Positions 27,950-36,600 of a stretch of 64,000 bases of DNA are shown here, piece by piece. Made by a program: the position numbers and the translations under genes. Position 1 is the first letter of the stretch; every line of letters starts with the position of its first letter. The DNA is from Methylococcales symbiont of Hymedesmia sp. n. MRB-2018 (GTDB lineage: Bacteria > Pseudomonadota > Gammaproteobacteria > Methylococcales > Methylomonadaceae), in NCBI GenBank assembly GCA_003666385.1, contig QPIN01000056.1, forward strand, positions 1-64,000, in the 5' to 3' direction. The notes beneath the pieces were generated by a model. The model searched no databases. It had not been told where the DNA came from and saw nothing but the letters and a program-made list of their open reading frames with translations.

Positions 27950-30670
27950 ATGGCGGATAATTTGCCTTTATTGTTTTTTCCAAATGCAAGAAGAGCAACC
28001 CCAGAAGCAGCATCAGGATTTCCACCATCTCAACCACATTTTCCAACACATAATATTCAAGCACAACGCTTAAAAACAAAAATTGATAAATTACAAGCCA
28101 GTATTAATATGGCTGGATTAGAGCCAGAAACGGTTTTGGTGATAGAAATTATAGGGCGTATTGAAAATTTTAAAAATGCAATTGATAGAACAGGTGGACT
28201 AGAGTGGATGGGGGAGTGGGATATTGATGATATTGAGGCTGATGATAATTTTTATGAGCCGCCCACAATAGGTGTTGATTTTTTCAAAAATAAAATTGAT
28301 GGCATTGCCACACGAGTGCAATCCAAGGAGATTCAAGAACAACTAATAGAGATAGGATTTATTAACCACAAAGGAGAAATTATTGGCGATAATTCGTTAT
28401 TAATTGGCTTTGAAAATAATATTATTGATGCAATAAATCAAGCAAAAAATAAACCTTTATCTGGTAGATTGTTTTTGTCGTTCAGTAATCAACAGGGAAT
28501 GCAAGAGTTGTTATCGCTATTCAAAAAATGGCAAAAAGGCGAGCAATTTCCAATGGGTCAAACAAAGTGGCGTGATGTATTTACTCAAATTAGAGATATT
28601 CGTAAATGGGGCATTCAAGAAGCATTAAAAGACACTAGAATGGTAGAGCGTTGGAATGATGATTTTATAAACCATCCAGATGATTCAAACAAAACTTTTC
28701 AAATTGAATTGTTTTATCGCAGTAATCAAAACAAAAGATCAAATAATGAAGACAAAATAAAGCAATTATTACAAAACCAAGGTGGCGAGATTATTGCCAC
28801 TATAGATAAACCAGAAATAGCTTTTCATGCAGTTAAAGCAAAATTACCTACTAATAAAATACGTGATTTATTAGATAATTTAGATTCATCAGACACAACA
28901 GATATAGAATTATTTAACTTTTCAGGCATTATGTATTGCTATCCAACGGGGCAAAATATATCTACGCCAAGTGATGATGATATTGACGCTAAACATATTG
29001 AATTAACAGAATTACCAAAATCAGATTTTCCACCTATAGTTGCCATTCTTGATGGTGTGCCAAATACTCAACATATCGCATTAAAAAATAGATTATTACT
29101 GGATGATCCTGATAATTTATCTGCCACTTATCAGACGGGTAAAAGAGGCCACGGCACAGCCATGGCATCACTGGTAATTCATGGTGATTTATCCAACCCA
29201 ACAACCTTAACAAGCAATGTTTATCATTTGCCAGTTATGCAATATAAACAAGACGATGAAGGTTTTCCTGATGAAATATTTTTTGAAGATAGGATTGAGC
29301 GAGCAGTTAGGCGTATATTTGAAGGTGAAGGTGATACACCTGCACAAGCACCACATATAAAAATTATCAATATTTCATTAGGTGATCCAGATCGTCTATT
29401 TATTCATTTTCCCAGTCCATGGGCGCGACTATTGGATTATTTATCTGATAAATATCAAGTGTTGTTTTGTGTCAGTGCTGGCAACTATGTGGATGACTTT
29501 AATATGGACATCCCTTATGGAGAATTTAGTGCATTATCGAACAATGATAAAAACAAGCATATTGTAAAATGTATCAGCAAACAGTTATCACAAAGACGAC
29601 TATTATCACCTGCTGAATCGTTAAATTCATTGACAATCGGTGCTTTAAATATGGATGATTCTAGCGGATTTGCACTTGCTAATAACATTGATTTATTGCC
29701 AGATAATTTATTTAGCCCTCTTTCGCGTTTTGGCTATGGATTTAGAAATTCCATAAAGCCAGAGATATATTTTGCAGGTGGTAAGCAACTATACATCTCT
29801 CCTCATGTTGATAGTGCAACAGAATGCAAGCTTAACGAATACAACATAAAACCAGGGCAACAAGTGGCAGCAGATGGCTCACAACAAGGCGAATTATCAC
29901 AAACAAAATACACTGCTGGCACAAGCAATGCTTGTGCGTTAGCCACCCATAGTGGTGCTAGAATTTATGAAGTATTATCAAAATTACAAGCAGAGAATAA
30001 TGAAAATATAGATGATGAGTTAATGGCGGTGCTAATTAAAGCTTTATTGGTGCATGGTGCTAAACAAGATAATGCTAGCAAGCAAATATTAAAAGAATTA
30101 AAAACTGCTAATAATTCAAGAGTATTTAAGAAAGTTATCAATCGTTATTTAGGTTATGGCTCGGTTGATATTGAGAGGGTTTTGGCTTGCACCGAGCAAC
30201 GCGGCACAGTGTTAGGCAGTGGTAAAATTAAACAGAACGAAACGCATGAATATATTTTTCCAATACCTTATGGGTTGTCAGGCGAAAAAGTTTGGCGAAG
30301 CATGACTATTACTTTGGCGTGGTTTTCACCAATTAATACTAATCATAGAAATTTAAGACAAGCTAAATTAAGTTTTGAACCGCCAAAAAATAACGATTCT
30401 GTATTGAATATTAGTAGAATAGATTCAAATCATCATATAGTCAATAAAGGTACTGTTCAACATGAAATTTTGACAGGTAAAAATAAAATATTAGCCTTTC
30501 AAGATAATGAACATATCAAATTACATATAAATTGTAAAAAAGATGCAATAGAAACTTTAGATAAAGAGATATGTTACGGTCTGGCGGTTACTTTAGAGCT
30601 TGAAGATGGTGTGAGTATTGATATTTACAATCAAATTAAAAATAGAATACAACAAGTTATTCAAGTTTAA
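27950..30670 (+). CDS. Subtilisin-like (S8) serine protease, intracellular
   Basis: The 906-residue protein has a non-catalytic N-terminal region of about 350 residues and an S8 domain with the full triad: D368 (VAILDGVPN), H401 (GKRGHGTAMAS) and S659 (AGTSNACA). Asn in CVSAGNYVDD supplies the oxyanion-hole segment. A C-terminal beta-rich domain of about 170 residues follows. No signal peptide is visible, so it should act in the cytoplasm. It is encoded 2 bases after the AAA ATPase, which fits a two-component, ATPase-controlled protease. A role as an effector that cleaves host or phage proteins during infection is inference from the defence-island setting. Confidence 0.87.
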   Translation: MADNLPLLFFPNARRATPEAASGFPPSQPHFPTHNIQAQRLKTKIDKLQASINMAGLEPETVLVIEIIGRIENFKNAIDRTGGLEWMGEWDIDDIEADDNFYEPPTIGVDFFKNKIDGIATRVQSKEIQEQLIEIGFINHKGEIIGDNSLLIGFENNIIDAINQAKNKPLSGRLFLSFSNQQGMQELLSLFKKWQKGEQFPMGQTKWRDVFTQIRDIRKWGIQEALKDTRMVERWNDDFINHPDDSNKTFQIELFYRSNQNKRSNNEDKIKQLLQNQGGEIIATIDKPEIAFHAVKAKLPTNKIRDLLDNLDSSDTTDIELFNFSGIMYCYPTGQNISTPSDDDIDAKHIELTELPKSDFPPIVAILDGVPNTQHIALKNRLLLDDPDNLSATYQTGKRGHGTAMASLVIHGDLSNPTTLTSNVYHLPVMQYKQDDEGFPDEIFFEDRIERAVRRIFEGEGDTPAQAPHIKIINISLGDPDRLFIHFPSPWARLLDYLSDKYQVLFCVSAGNYVDDFNMDIPYGEFSALSNNDKNKHIVKCISKQLSQRRLLSPAESLNSLTIGALNMDDSSGFALANNIDLLPDNLFSPLSRFGYGFRNSIKPEIYFAGGKQLYISPHVDSATECKLNEYNIKPGQQVAADGSQQGELSQTKYTAGTSNACALATHSGARIYEVLSKLQAENNENIDDELMAVLIKALLVHGAKQDNASKQILKELKTANNSRVFKKVINRYLGYGSVDIERVLACTEQRGTVLGSGKIKQNETHEYIFPIPYGLSGEKVWRSMTITLAWFSPINTNHRNLRQAKLSFEPPKNNDSVLNISRIDSNHHIVNKGTVQHEILTGKNKILAFQDNEHIKLHINCKKDAIETLDKEICYGLAVTLELEDGVSIDIYNQIKNRIQQVIQV

Positions 30671-30710
30671 AATAATATTTTTCAAAAATAAGTCTGGCCA
30701 GAGTAAAATT

Positions 30711-30851
30711 TTAATAAAATCAGTTAAAATCCTCACTGCCAAAAAAGACGGCAAAGACACCACCACTTTAGAAGCCCAAATAGATAAAATAGTGTATAAA
30801 CTCTACAACCTAAGCACCGCTAAAATAAAAATTATTGAGGCTGAAAAATGA
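30711..30851 (+). pseudogene. Type IIG C-terminal tail remnant 3 (longest)
   Basis: The 46-codon remnant reads LIKSVKILTAKKDGKDTTTL and continues EAQIDKIVYKLYNLSTAKIK then IIEAEK-stop. It is the least eroded of the five tails, and its TGA overlaps the ATG of TPR gene 2. The upstream sequence is not type IIG-like, so the body of the enzyme was lost at about 30700. Confidence 0.75.
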
Positions 30852-32461
30852 ATAAAAAAGCAGTGAAATTTTTTAATCAAGGCAATGATTATTTTGAAGC
30901 AAAAGAATTTGATCTCGCCATTCAGGATTACAAGCAAGCTATTAAATTAAACCCCAAGTTTACTGAGGCTTTTAGCAATCGTGGGATGGCTTATGCCGAT
31001 AAAGGAGAATTTGATCGTGCCATTGAGGATTACAACGAAGCTATTGAATTAAACCCTAAATACGCTGAGGCTTTTAACGGTCGTGGGTCGGCTTATGACG
31101 GGAAAGGAGAATTTGATCGTGCCATTGAGGATTACAACGAAGCTATTGAATTAAACCCTAAATACGCTGAGGCTTTTAACAATCGTGGGGTGGCTTATGG
31201 CGAGAAAAGAGAATTTGATCGTGCCATCAAAGATTTTGACCAAGCTATTAAATTAAACCCTGAATACGCCGATGCTTTTAACGGTCGTGGGGTGGCTTAT
31301 CGCAAGAAAGGAGAATTTGATCGTGCCATTCAGGACTTTGACCAAGCTATTGAATTAAACCCTGAACACGCTGAGGCTTTTAACAATCGTGGGTCGGCTT
31401 ATGGCGAGAAAGAAGAGTTTGATCGTGCCATTGAGAATTACAACCAAGCCATTAAATTAAAACCTGATTTTGCTGGTGCTTTTAACAATCGTGGGACGGC
31501 TTATCGCAAGAAAGGAGAATTTGATCGTGCCATCAAAGATTTTGATCAAGCTATTAAATTAAACCCTGAATACGCTGAGGCTTTTAACAATCGTGGAACG
31601 GCTTATGCCGAGAAAGGAGAACTTGATCGTGCCATTGAGGATTACAACCAAGCCATTAAATTAAAACCTGATTTTGCTGGTGCTTTTAACAATCGTGGGT
31701 TGGCTTATGACGAGAAAGGTGAATTTGATCGTGCCATTGAGGATTACAACCAAGCTATTAAATTAAACCTCGAGTTTGCTGAGTCTTTTTATAATCGTGG
31801 GACAACTTATGGCAAGAAAGGAGAAGCTGATCGTGCCATTCAGGACTTTGACCAAGCTATTGAATTAAAGCCCGATTTTGCTAAGGCTTTACACAATCGT
31901 GGAGTGACTTATCGCAAAATAGGAAAAGAAAAAGAGGCAATAGAAGATTTTCAAAAAGCAAATGAATTAGATCCGACTGTTATTCCACAAAAGCAAGCTG
32001 AAGAAACAAAAAAGAAAATTGAAGAAACAAAAAAGGAAGTTGAAAAAGTCCAAGATTTTCAAAGTATTTTGACAGATTTAAAAACCGAGTATACAAAAGA
32101 CGAGAAGCGGTGGTTTTGGGCAAGCACTATTTTTACTGTGCTTGTTTTTGTGGGTTTATTGGCTTTAACCTTTTATTATAAAGTGGATTATAAAATCTCA
32201 TATTCCCTCTATATTTTTTCATCAATCATCACTTTTGTTGTCATTCGTCAATATACCAATGCCAAACAACTTAGGATTGAAGGCAGTAACCGCCTGGCAA
32301 TGGCAAAAATGTTTGAAAAAATACAAGCAAGCAAAGACAATCAGCACTATCAAGCTTTTATACCTAAAATAATTGATAGCATCACTTACTCAATGTATAA
32401 AAACCACAAAGAATCAACAGTGAAAATTATTGAAGAATTAAAATCAATATTCAAAAAATAG
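30848..32461 (+). CDS. TPR-repeat membrane protein 2
   Basis: The 537-residue protein has eleven tetratricopeptide repeats (residues 1-378), a charged coiled coil, two membrane segments and a conserved C-terminal domain. From the last repeat on, it is nearly identical to TPR protein 1, including silent positions, indicating a recent duplication or gene conversion. It is exactly 102 residues (three repeats) longer. No catalytic motif is visible. It follows the AAA-subtilase pair, so the two TPR genes bracket that pair. A sensor or adaptor role for the protease is a hypothesis only. The start overlaps tail remnant 3. Confidence 0.82.
   Translation: MNKKAVKFFNQGNDYFEAKEFDLAIQDYKQAIKLNPKFTEAFSNRGMAYADKGEFDRAIEDYNEAIELNPKYAEAFNGRGSAYDGKGEFDRAIEDYNEAIELNPKYAEAFNNRGVAYGEKREFDRAIKDFDQAIKLNPEYADAFNGRGVAYRKKGEFDRAIQDFDQAIELNPEHAEAFNNRGSAYGEKEEFDRAIENYNQAIKLKPDFAGAFNNRGTAYRKKGEFDRAIKDFDQAIKLNPEYAEAFNNRGTAYAEKGELDRAIEDYNQAIKLKPDFAGAFNNRGLAYDEKGEFDRAIEDYNQAIKLNLEFAESFYNRGTTYGKKGEADRAIQDFDQAIELKPDFAKALHNRGVTYRKIGKEKEAIEDFQKANELDPTVIPQKQAEETKKKIEETKKEVEKVQDFQSILTDLKTEYTKDEKRWFWASTIFTVLVFVGLLALTFYYKVDYKISYSLYIFSSIITFVVIRQYTNAKQLRIEGSNRLAMAKMFEKIQASKDNQHYQAFIPKIIDSITYSMYKNHKESTVKIIEELKSIFKK
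30962..31981 (+). repeat. Ten tandem 102-bp units encoding TPR motifs
   Basis: There are ten 34-codon units with long identical DNA blocks between units and with the array at 25445-26158. Differences are concentrated at TPR positions that normally face ligands (for example GSAYGEKEE versus GTAYRKKGE), so unit shuffling could change binding specificity. Confidence 0.88.
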
Positions 32462-32484
32462 ACTGCCATCAACACCACGCATCA

Positions 32485-32559
32485 GAAACCAAAATTGATA
32501 CAGTAGTCTATAAAATCTACAGCACTACTGAAAGCAAAATTATTGAGGGTGAAAAATAA
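32485..32559 (+). pseudogene. Type IIG C-terminal tail remnant 4
   Basis: The translation reads ETKIDTVVYKIYSTTESKII then EGEK-stop (TAA), with two codons deleted in the middle. It follows TPR gene 2 with the same lead-in (GACTGCCATCAACACCACG) that follows TPR gene 1. No TPR gene follows here; the DUF488 gene starts 18 bases later. Confidence 0.72.
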
Positions 32560-32577
32560 TTGTAAAATATCTCACTT

Positions 32578-33474
32578 ATGGACATAAAAAAAGACAAACC
32601 AAAATTTTATAGGCAAAGAATATTATTGTCTTTATTGCACTTTATGGGCAAGAATATAAGCAGAACTGATCTGCACAAACACAGTTTTTTGTTTTCCGTG
32701 CAAAACCCTATGGGCTATGACTTTGTGCCTTATCAGTATGGGTGTTATTCGTTTCAGTTAGATAAGGATTTATCGGATTTATCCGAACAAGGTTTTATAG
32801 AAGTTGTGGATAAAAAAATAGGGTTGAAAGTAGATAATCCCATTATTTGGCTAAAAACAAAAGACAGCAATAGTTTATTCAAATACCCTGAAGCGCAAAA
32901 GCAATTAAAAGGCGATGAGCTGATTAAATTTGTTTATGACAATCACCCCTTTTATGCAATCAATAGCCAGATTAAAAATATTTGCGGATCTGCAACGAGA
33001 AAGAAAATCACCCAAGAGCGGAATAAACTTAGTAAAAATAATAAGGTCATTTATACGATTGGCTACGAGGGCATTAGTATTGAGGCTTATATAAACAAAT
33101 TAATTAGAAATGATATTAAACTATTGCTTGATGTGCGGAAAAATCCCTTTAGCCGTAAATTCGGCTTTAGTTATAAGACACTTAATAATATTTTGCCAAA
33201 ATTGGGTATTGAATACGCACATATTCCAGAGTTAGGTATTGAATCTAATAAAAGGCAAAATTTGGATGATAAGTTAGCTTATAAAAAATTATTTGATGAA
33301 TATAAAACCACATTGCCTGATAAAAACAAGGCGCTTGCACAGGTATTAGATTTACAAAAAAAATACCACCGCATTGCCTTGACTTGTTTTGAAAAATATC
33401 ACCGCGAATGCCATCGTCATTGTGTAAGCGATTATCTTGTAGAGCATCACAAAGTTAAGAGTATTCACTTGTAA
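32578..33474 (+). CDS. DUF488 family protein with N-terminal winged-helix-like domain
   Basis: The 298-residue protein has an N-terminal region of about 150 residues that looks like a compact helical or winged-helix domain (LLSLLHFMGKNISRTDLHKH, FVPYQYGCYSFQLDKDL). The C-terminal DUF488 domain carries YTIGYEGIS, LLDVRKNPFSRKFGF and the signature LTCFEKYHRECHRHCV. DUF488 function is not firmly established; the conserved Asp/Arg and Cys/His residues suggest a nucleic-acid or nucleotide enzyme. It is spaced 2 bases from the next gene, so the two form a pair. Such pairs occur in accessory regions. The role here is unknown. Confidence 0.78.
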   Translation: MDIKKDKPKFYRQRILLSLLHFMGKNISRTDLHKHSFLFSVQNPMGYDFVPYQYGCYSFQLDKDLSDLSEQGFIEVVDKKIGLKVDNPIIWLKTKDSNSLFKYPEAQKQLKGDELIKFVYDNHPFYAINSQIKNICGSATRKKITQERNKLSKNNKVIYTIGYEGISIEAYINKLIRNDIKLLLDVRKNPFSRKFGFSYKTLNNILPKLGIEYAHIPELGIESNKRQNLDDKLAYKKLFDEYKTTLPDKNKALAQVLDLQKKYHRIALTCFEKYHRECHRHCVSDYLVEHHKVKSIHL

Positions 33475-33476
33475 TT

Positions 33477-34307
33477 ATGCTGACAAAAGTGCTTATTAGC
33501 ATCAAAACTTATCCAACATTATCCAGTAAATATAATGAACTGGTTTGCACTGCTGGTTTTTTAGAGTGCGGCACTTGGATTAGAATTTACCCATTACCTT
33601 TCAGGGCATTGGAAGAAGACCAACAATATAAGAAATGGCAGTGGATAGAGTTAGATTTAGAACGTAATTATTCTGATAATAGACCAGAAAGCCACAAGGT
33701 AAAAAATCTGGATTCTTTAAAAGTTATTAAATCTTTAGACACAAGGCAAAATTGGTTTGAGCGTAAAGAAATTGTTAAAAAGACTGAGATATATAAAGAT
33801 TTATCCGTATTGATTGACAAAGCTAATAAAAAAAACTCTTTATCACTCGCAACCTTTAAACCCACAAAAATTATTGATTTTATTGTTACGGAAGTTGATG
33901 AAAATTGGAATAATGAAAAATTAGCACTTTTAAAGGCAAAATCCCAGCAATTATCAATCTTTCAAACAAAGGAAGAAGTTAAAAAAGAGTTTGAATTAGT
34001 GGATAAATTACCTTATAAATTTTCCTATAAATTTGAAGATATAAATGGCAAACAAGCCACTTTAATGATAGAAGATTGGGAGATAGGGGCGTTGTATTGG
34101 AATTGTTTAAAAAATTGTGCAGGAGATAAAAGCAAAGCAGTTCAACAAGTAAAAGATAAATATCTTGGTTTTGTGGAAGAATGTGATGTTTTATTGTTCT
34201 TAGGGACAACAAAAAAATTTCACGGTTGGGCAAGTAATCCCTTTGTTATTATTGGCTTGTTTTATCCCAAAAAAGACAATCAAACAACATTATTTGACTT
34301 TTGTTAG
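33477..34307 (+). CDS. Conserved partner of DUF488 protein, function unknown
   Basis: The 276-residue protein has no recognised domain. It has a beta-rich N-terminus (AGFLECGTWIRIYPLPFRAL), a charged middle and a conserved-looking C-terminus (VEECDVLLFLGTTKKFHGWA, NPFVIIGLFYPKK). The final LLFLGTTKKFH...IIGLFYP resembles a beta strand and loop that might bind nucleic acid, but this is weak. It starts 2 bases after the DUF488 stop, so the two are almost certainly co-expressed. No signal peptide or membrane segment is seen. Confidence 0.72.
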   Translation: MLTKVLISIKTYPTLSSKYNELVCTAGFLECGTWIRIYPLPFRALEEDQQYKKWQWIELDLERNYSDNRPESHKVKNLDSLKVIKSLDTRQNWFERKEIVKKTEIYKDLSVLIDKANKKNSLSLATFKPTKIIDFIVTEVDENWNNEKLALLKAKSQQLSIFQTKEEVKKEFELVDKLPYKFSYKFEDINGKQATLMIEDWEIGALYWNCLKNCAGDKSKAVQQVKDKYLGFVEECDVLLFLGTTKKFHGWASNPFVIIGLFYPKKDNQTTLFDFC

Positions 34308-34345
34308 TGTCTTTTATCAGCCCACAAAAGAATAAATAAATCTAA

Positions 34346-34549
34346 TCAAAACCCACTCTCAATAATCCTATTGCTGTGCGAAAATCGGGTGAAAATATTG
34401 CTTTCTTTTTCAAGCAATGGGGAACATGGGGAGCAGATGAAAAAAAGCGTAGCAAACATCAAAATGGCAAGTTATTAAATAACAAGCTGTATCAAAATTA
34501 TCCAACTATACCAATAGAAAATAGGCCTTATTGTGTTTATTCCCTGTAG
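34346..34549 (+). pseudogene. C-terminal fragment of a DUF5131 (phage Gp37/Gp68-like) gene
   Basis: A 67-codon open stretch without a good start encodes RKSGENIAFFFKQWGTWGAD and then KNGK-like sequence ending PIENRPYCVYSL. The FFFKQWG motif with a following 'DG(K)xLxxxxYxxxP' pattern is typical of the C-terminus of DUF5131 proteins. The upstream radical-SAM-like part is missing. This is another gene 3' end left behind at a junction, and it separates the DUF488 pair from the convergent minus-strand operon. Confidence 0.55.
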
Positions 34550-34582
34550 GTACTACCCCTATTTATGCAAAGGTATCATCTG

Positions 34583-35500
34583 TTAAGTTGCAAGATGTTT
34601 ACCAATGTAGCCAATATAGGTTTTTTCATCCTTTTCTATAAAATAAATCCGATACTTATTAGGCAGGCTTTTTATATGATTTTGAAAAAATTCTTTTTCA
34701 CCTTCAATAGAAAACATTCGCATATTTTTTAGCGTTGGATTGTTGCAAACAGTTTGACTTTCACCACTATGATTAAAATCAGTGACTAATTTTCGCTTGG
34801 TTTCGATGTCTCGTAAGATGCTTACGGCTTGTTGAAAAATTATTTTATCTATTCTTTTTATTTGATTTTCTATTTCAGGGCAAAATTTTAAAATCTCTGG
34901 AAAGTTTTTATCTCTATTCTCCCAAAAATTATCTTGGGTGATATTGAGTTTATTTTCAGATTCTATGTTTTTAAAAAATGATTGATGTTCATTTAAATGA
35001 TCAGAAAGTGAAGCGTGTTTAATGCTTATCTCATTTTCAACAATCGCATCATTAATAATTTGAGTTTTTTGGATGGATATATAAGGTTTATTCCAATGTT
35101 CATCTGTATTGAAACTAACAGCGAGTGTATCCCATATATCACAGCAGGCTAAACCACCATTGGTTGATTGTTGTTTATAAAAATACTCGCAACTATTTTG
35201 TTGTTCGCCTTGTTCTAAATCATCATCTTTAATAATAGGGGTATCAATTTTTACAATAGCATTATTAACAAAACTTTTTAGCCTAGTTCGGAAATCTCTG
35301 TTAGTTTGCTGCCCTATAAATTGCTGAAAATTCGTATTTTCTAAAATAGAATATGACTTAAAGTCATTGTTCATTCTAATTTGATTAAACCTTCGTTTTT
35401 TTAACTTCGCTAATAATTCAAAAAACTTACCAAAATTTGCAACGGCTTGATGTTCATTGAGTGGTAAAGATAGTTCATTAAAAACAGAAAAATTTACCAT
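34583..35500 (-). CDS. Unknown third protein of DUF262-AAA operon
   Basis: The 305-residue protein has no family I recognise. It is charged, without signal peptide or membrane segment. The N-terminal part is helical and basic (FELLAKLKKRRFNQIRMNND). The C-terminal 50 residues look like an alpha/beta module (FFQNHIKSLPNKYRIYFIEK, TYIGYIGKHL). Its start overlaps the 3' end of the ATPase gene by 7 bases, so it is translationally coupled. Its terminal position after an ATPase and a DUF262 protein makes it a candidate effector or specificity factor, by inference from operon position only. Confidence 0.72.
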   Translation of the reverse strand: MVNFSVFNELSLPLNEHQAVANFGKFFELLAKLKKRRFNQIRMNNDFKSYSILENTNFQQFIGQQTNRDFRTRLKSFVNNAIVKIDTPIIKDDDLEQGEQQNSCEYFYKQQSTNGGLACCDIWDTLAVSFNTDEHWNKPYISIQKTQIINDAIVENEISIKHASLSDHLNEHQSFFKNIESENKLNITQDNFWENRDKNFPEILKFCPEIENQIKRIDKIIFQQAVSILRDIETKRKLVTDFNHSGESQTVCNNPTLKNMRMFSIEGEKEFFQNHIKSLPNKYRIYFIEKDEKTYIGYIGKHLAT

Positions 35501-36600
35501 AATAACTTATCCAATTGACTATCCCATTCATCAAAAAAATCTTTTGGATAGTCACTTAAATCACCATTTTCACCAATATTAATGGGCTGTGCAATGGTAT
35601 CTAAACTCTCTTTTTCTTTGCTAAAAAAGTAAACTTGACTTTCATCCTTGTTAATAATTTTATTTTTAGTTGCCACTCTTAAACCATTTAGAAAATGGTC
35701 GCTATGCGTTTCTACCATTATCTGCACGCCATTATGAGCGGCGATGGCGCATAATTGGGCTATTTTTGACTGTCCTTTGGGATGCAAATGAGATTCTGGA
35801 TTTTCAATGATTAAAAAATCTCCAGGTTTTGATTTCAAAATTGCCACAATCACAGGCAATACATAAGTTAAACCAAACCCAACATTGAGTGGATTTTGTT
35901 CACTTGTGGTCAATAAATTTTTATCATCAGCATAATAATATTGATAAGTTAATTTAGCGCTTTGTGTGGCAGCATCAGCGTTTGCTGATATTTTTACATT
36001 ATCACTAATTTCATTCAGCCATTTTTCAGTATTTTCTAAAAGATTTTGGGTTTTGCTATCTGTGTGTTTTAACGCCGAAATATTTAAAATATCATTAGAT
36101 TTTTCTGCTAAATAATGGGCTGTAAACTCACCTTTTGTACCAATTGAATTATTTTCAATGGCAGTTTCTGAATATGGGAATGTTAGATCGGGTGCAATTC
36201 TATCTGTGTTTAAGTAATAAAAATGCTCCTCAAAAAAATCTATTAACTTATCGTTATTTCTCTCATCTCTATTATCATATTCAAAAGATTCTGCCTTAAA
36301 TTTAGAATCAAGCTCTATGCCAGAAAAAGTATTGCTATAGCCAAACTCAAAACCAATATTTTCCCCTAAAGAGTTTTGATGTAATAAAGACTTTTTATCA
36401 CCTAATTCAGTTGTAAATGTATAGGGTTTATTTATTGGCTGGTGATAAAAGTTAATATTATCTCGCATTAGCAAAAATATTTGAATAAGCGATGATTTAC
36501 CACTGCTATTAACCCCTGAAATAAGGGTTAAATTACTCAAATTTAAATCAATCTCCTTGAGGCTTTTAAAGTTTTTTATTTTTATCTTGTCTAATTTCAT
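35494..36600 (-). CDS. OLD/RecF-like AAA ATPase (DUF3696-type)
   Basis: The 368-residue ABC-type ATPase begins IKNFKSLKEIDLNLSNLTLI with Walker A GVNSSGKSS (about 30-38), has Walker B FLIIENPESHLHPKGQ, and a switch histidine in VETHSDHFLNGLR. The C-terminus DFFDEWDSQLDKLL matches the DUF3696 tail. A glycine-rich NVGFGLTYVLPVIVAIL segment plays the role of the signature region. Proteins of this group act as ATP-driven DNA-end or damage sensors in systems such as Gabija, Septu and PARIS. There is no Toprim domain, so nuclease activity would have to come from a partner. The gene overlaps both neighbours (ATGA upstream). Confidence 0.85.
   Translation of the reverse strand: MKLDKIKIKNFKSLKEIDLNLSNLTLISGVNSSGKSSLIQIFLLMRDNINFYHQPINKPYTFTTELGDKKSLLHQNSLGENIGFEFGYSNTFSGIELDSKFKAESFEYDNRDERNNDKLIDFFEEHFYYLNTDRIAPDLTFPYSETAIENNSIGTKGEFTAHYLAEKSNDILNISALKHTDSKTQNLLENTEKWLNEISDNVKISANADAATQSAKLTYQYYYADDKNLLTTSEQNPLNVGFGLTYVLPVIVAILKSKPGDFLIIENPESHLHPKGQSKIAQLCAIAAHNGVQIMVETHSDHFLNGLRVATKNKIINKDESQVYFFSKEKESLDTIAQPINIGENGDLSDYPKDFFDEWDSQLDKLLW

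Noticed and set aside
25445-31981. Regular tandem repeats that could be mistaken for a CRISPR array
   Set aside because: The repeats are 102 bp, coding, contiguous without unique spacers, and give clean TPR motifs.
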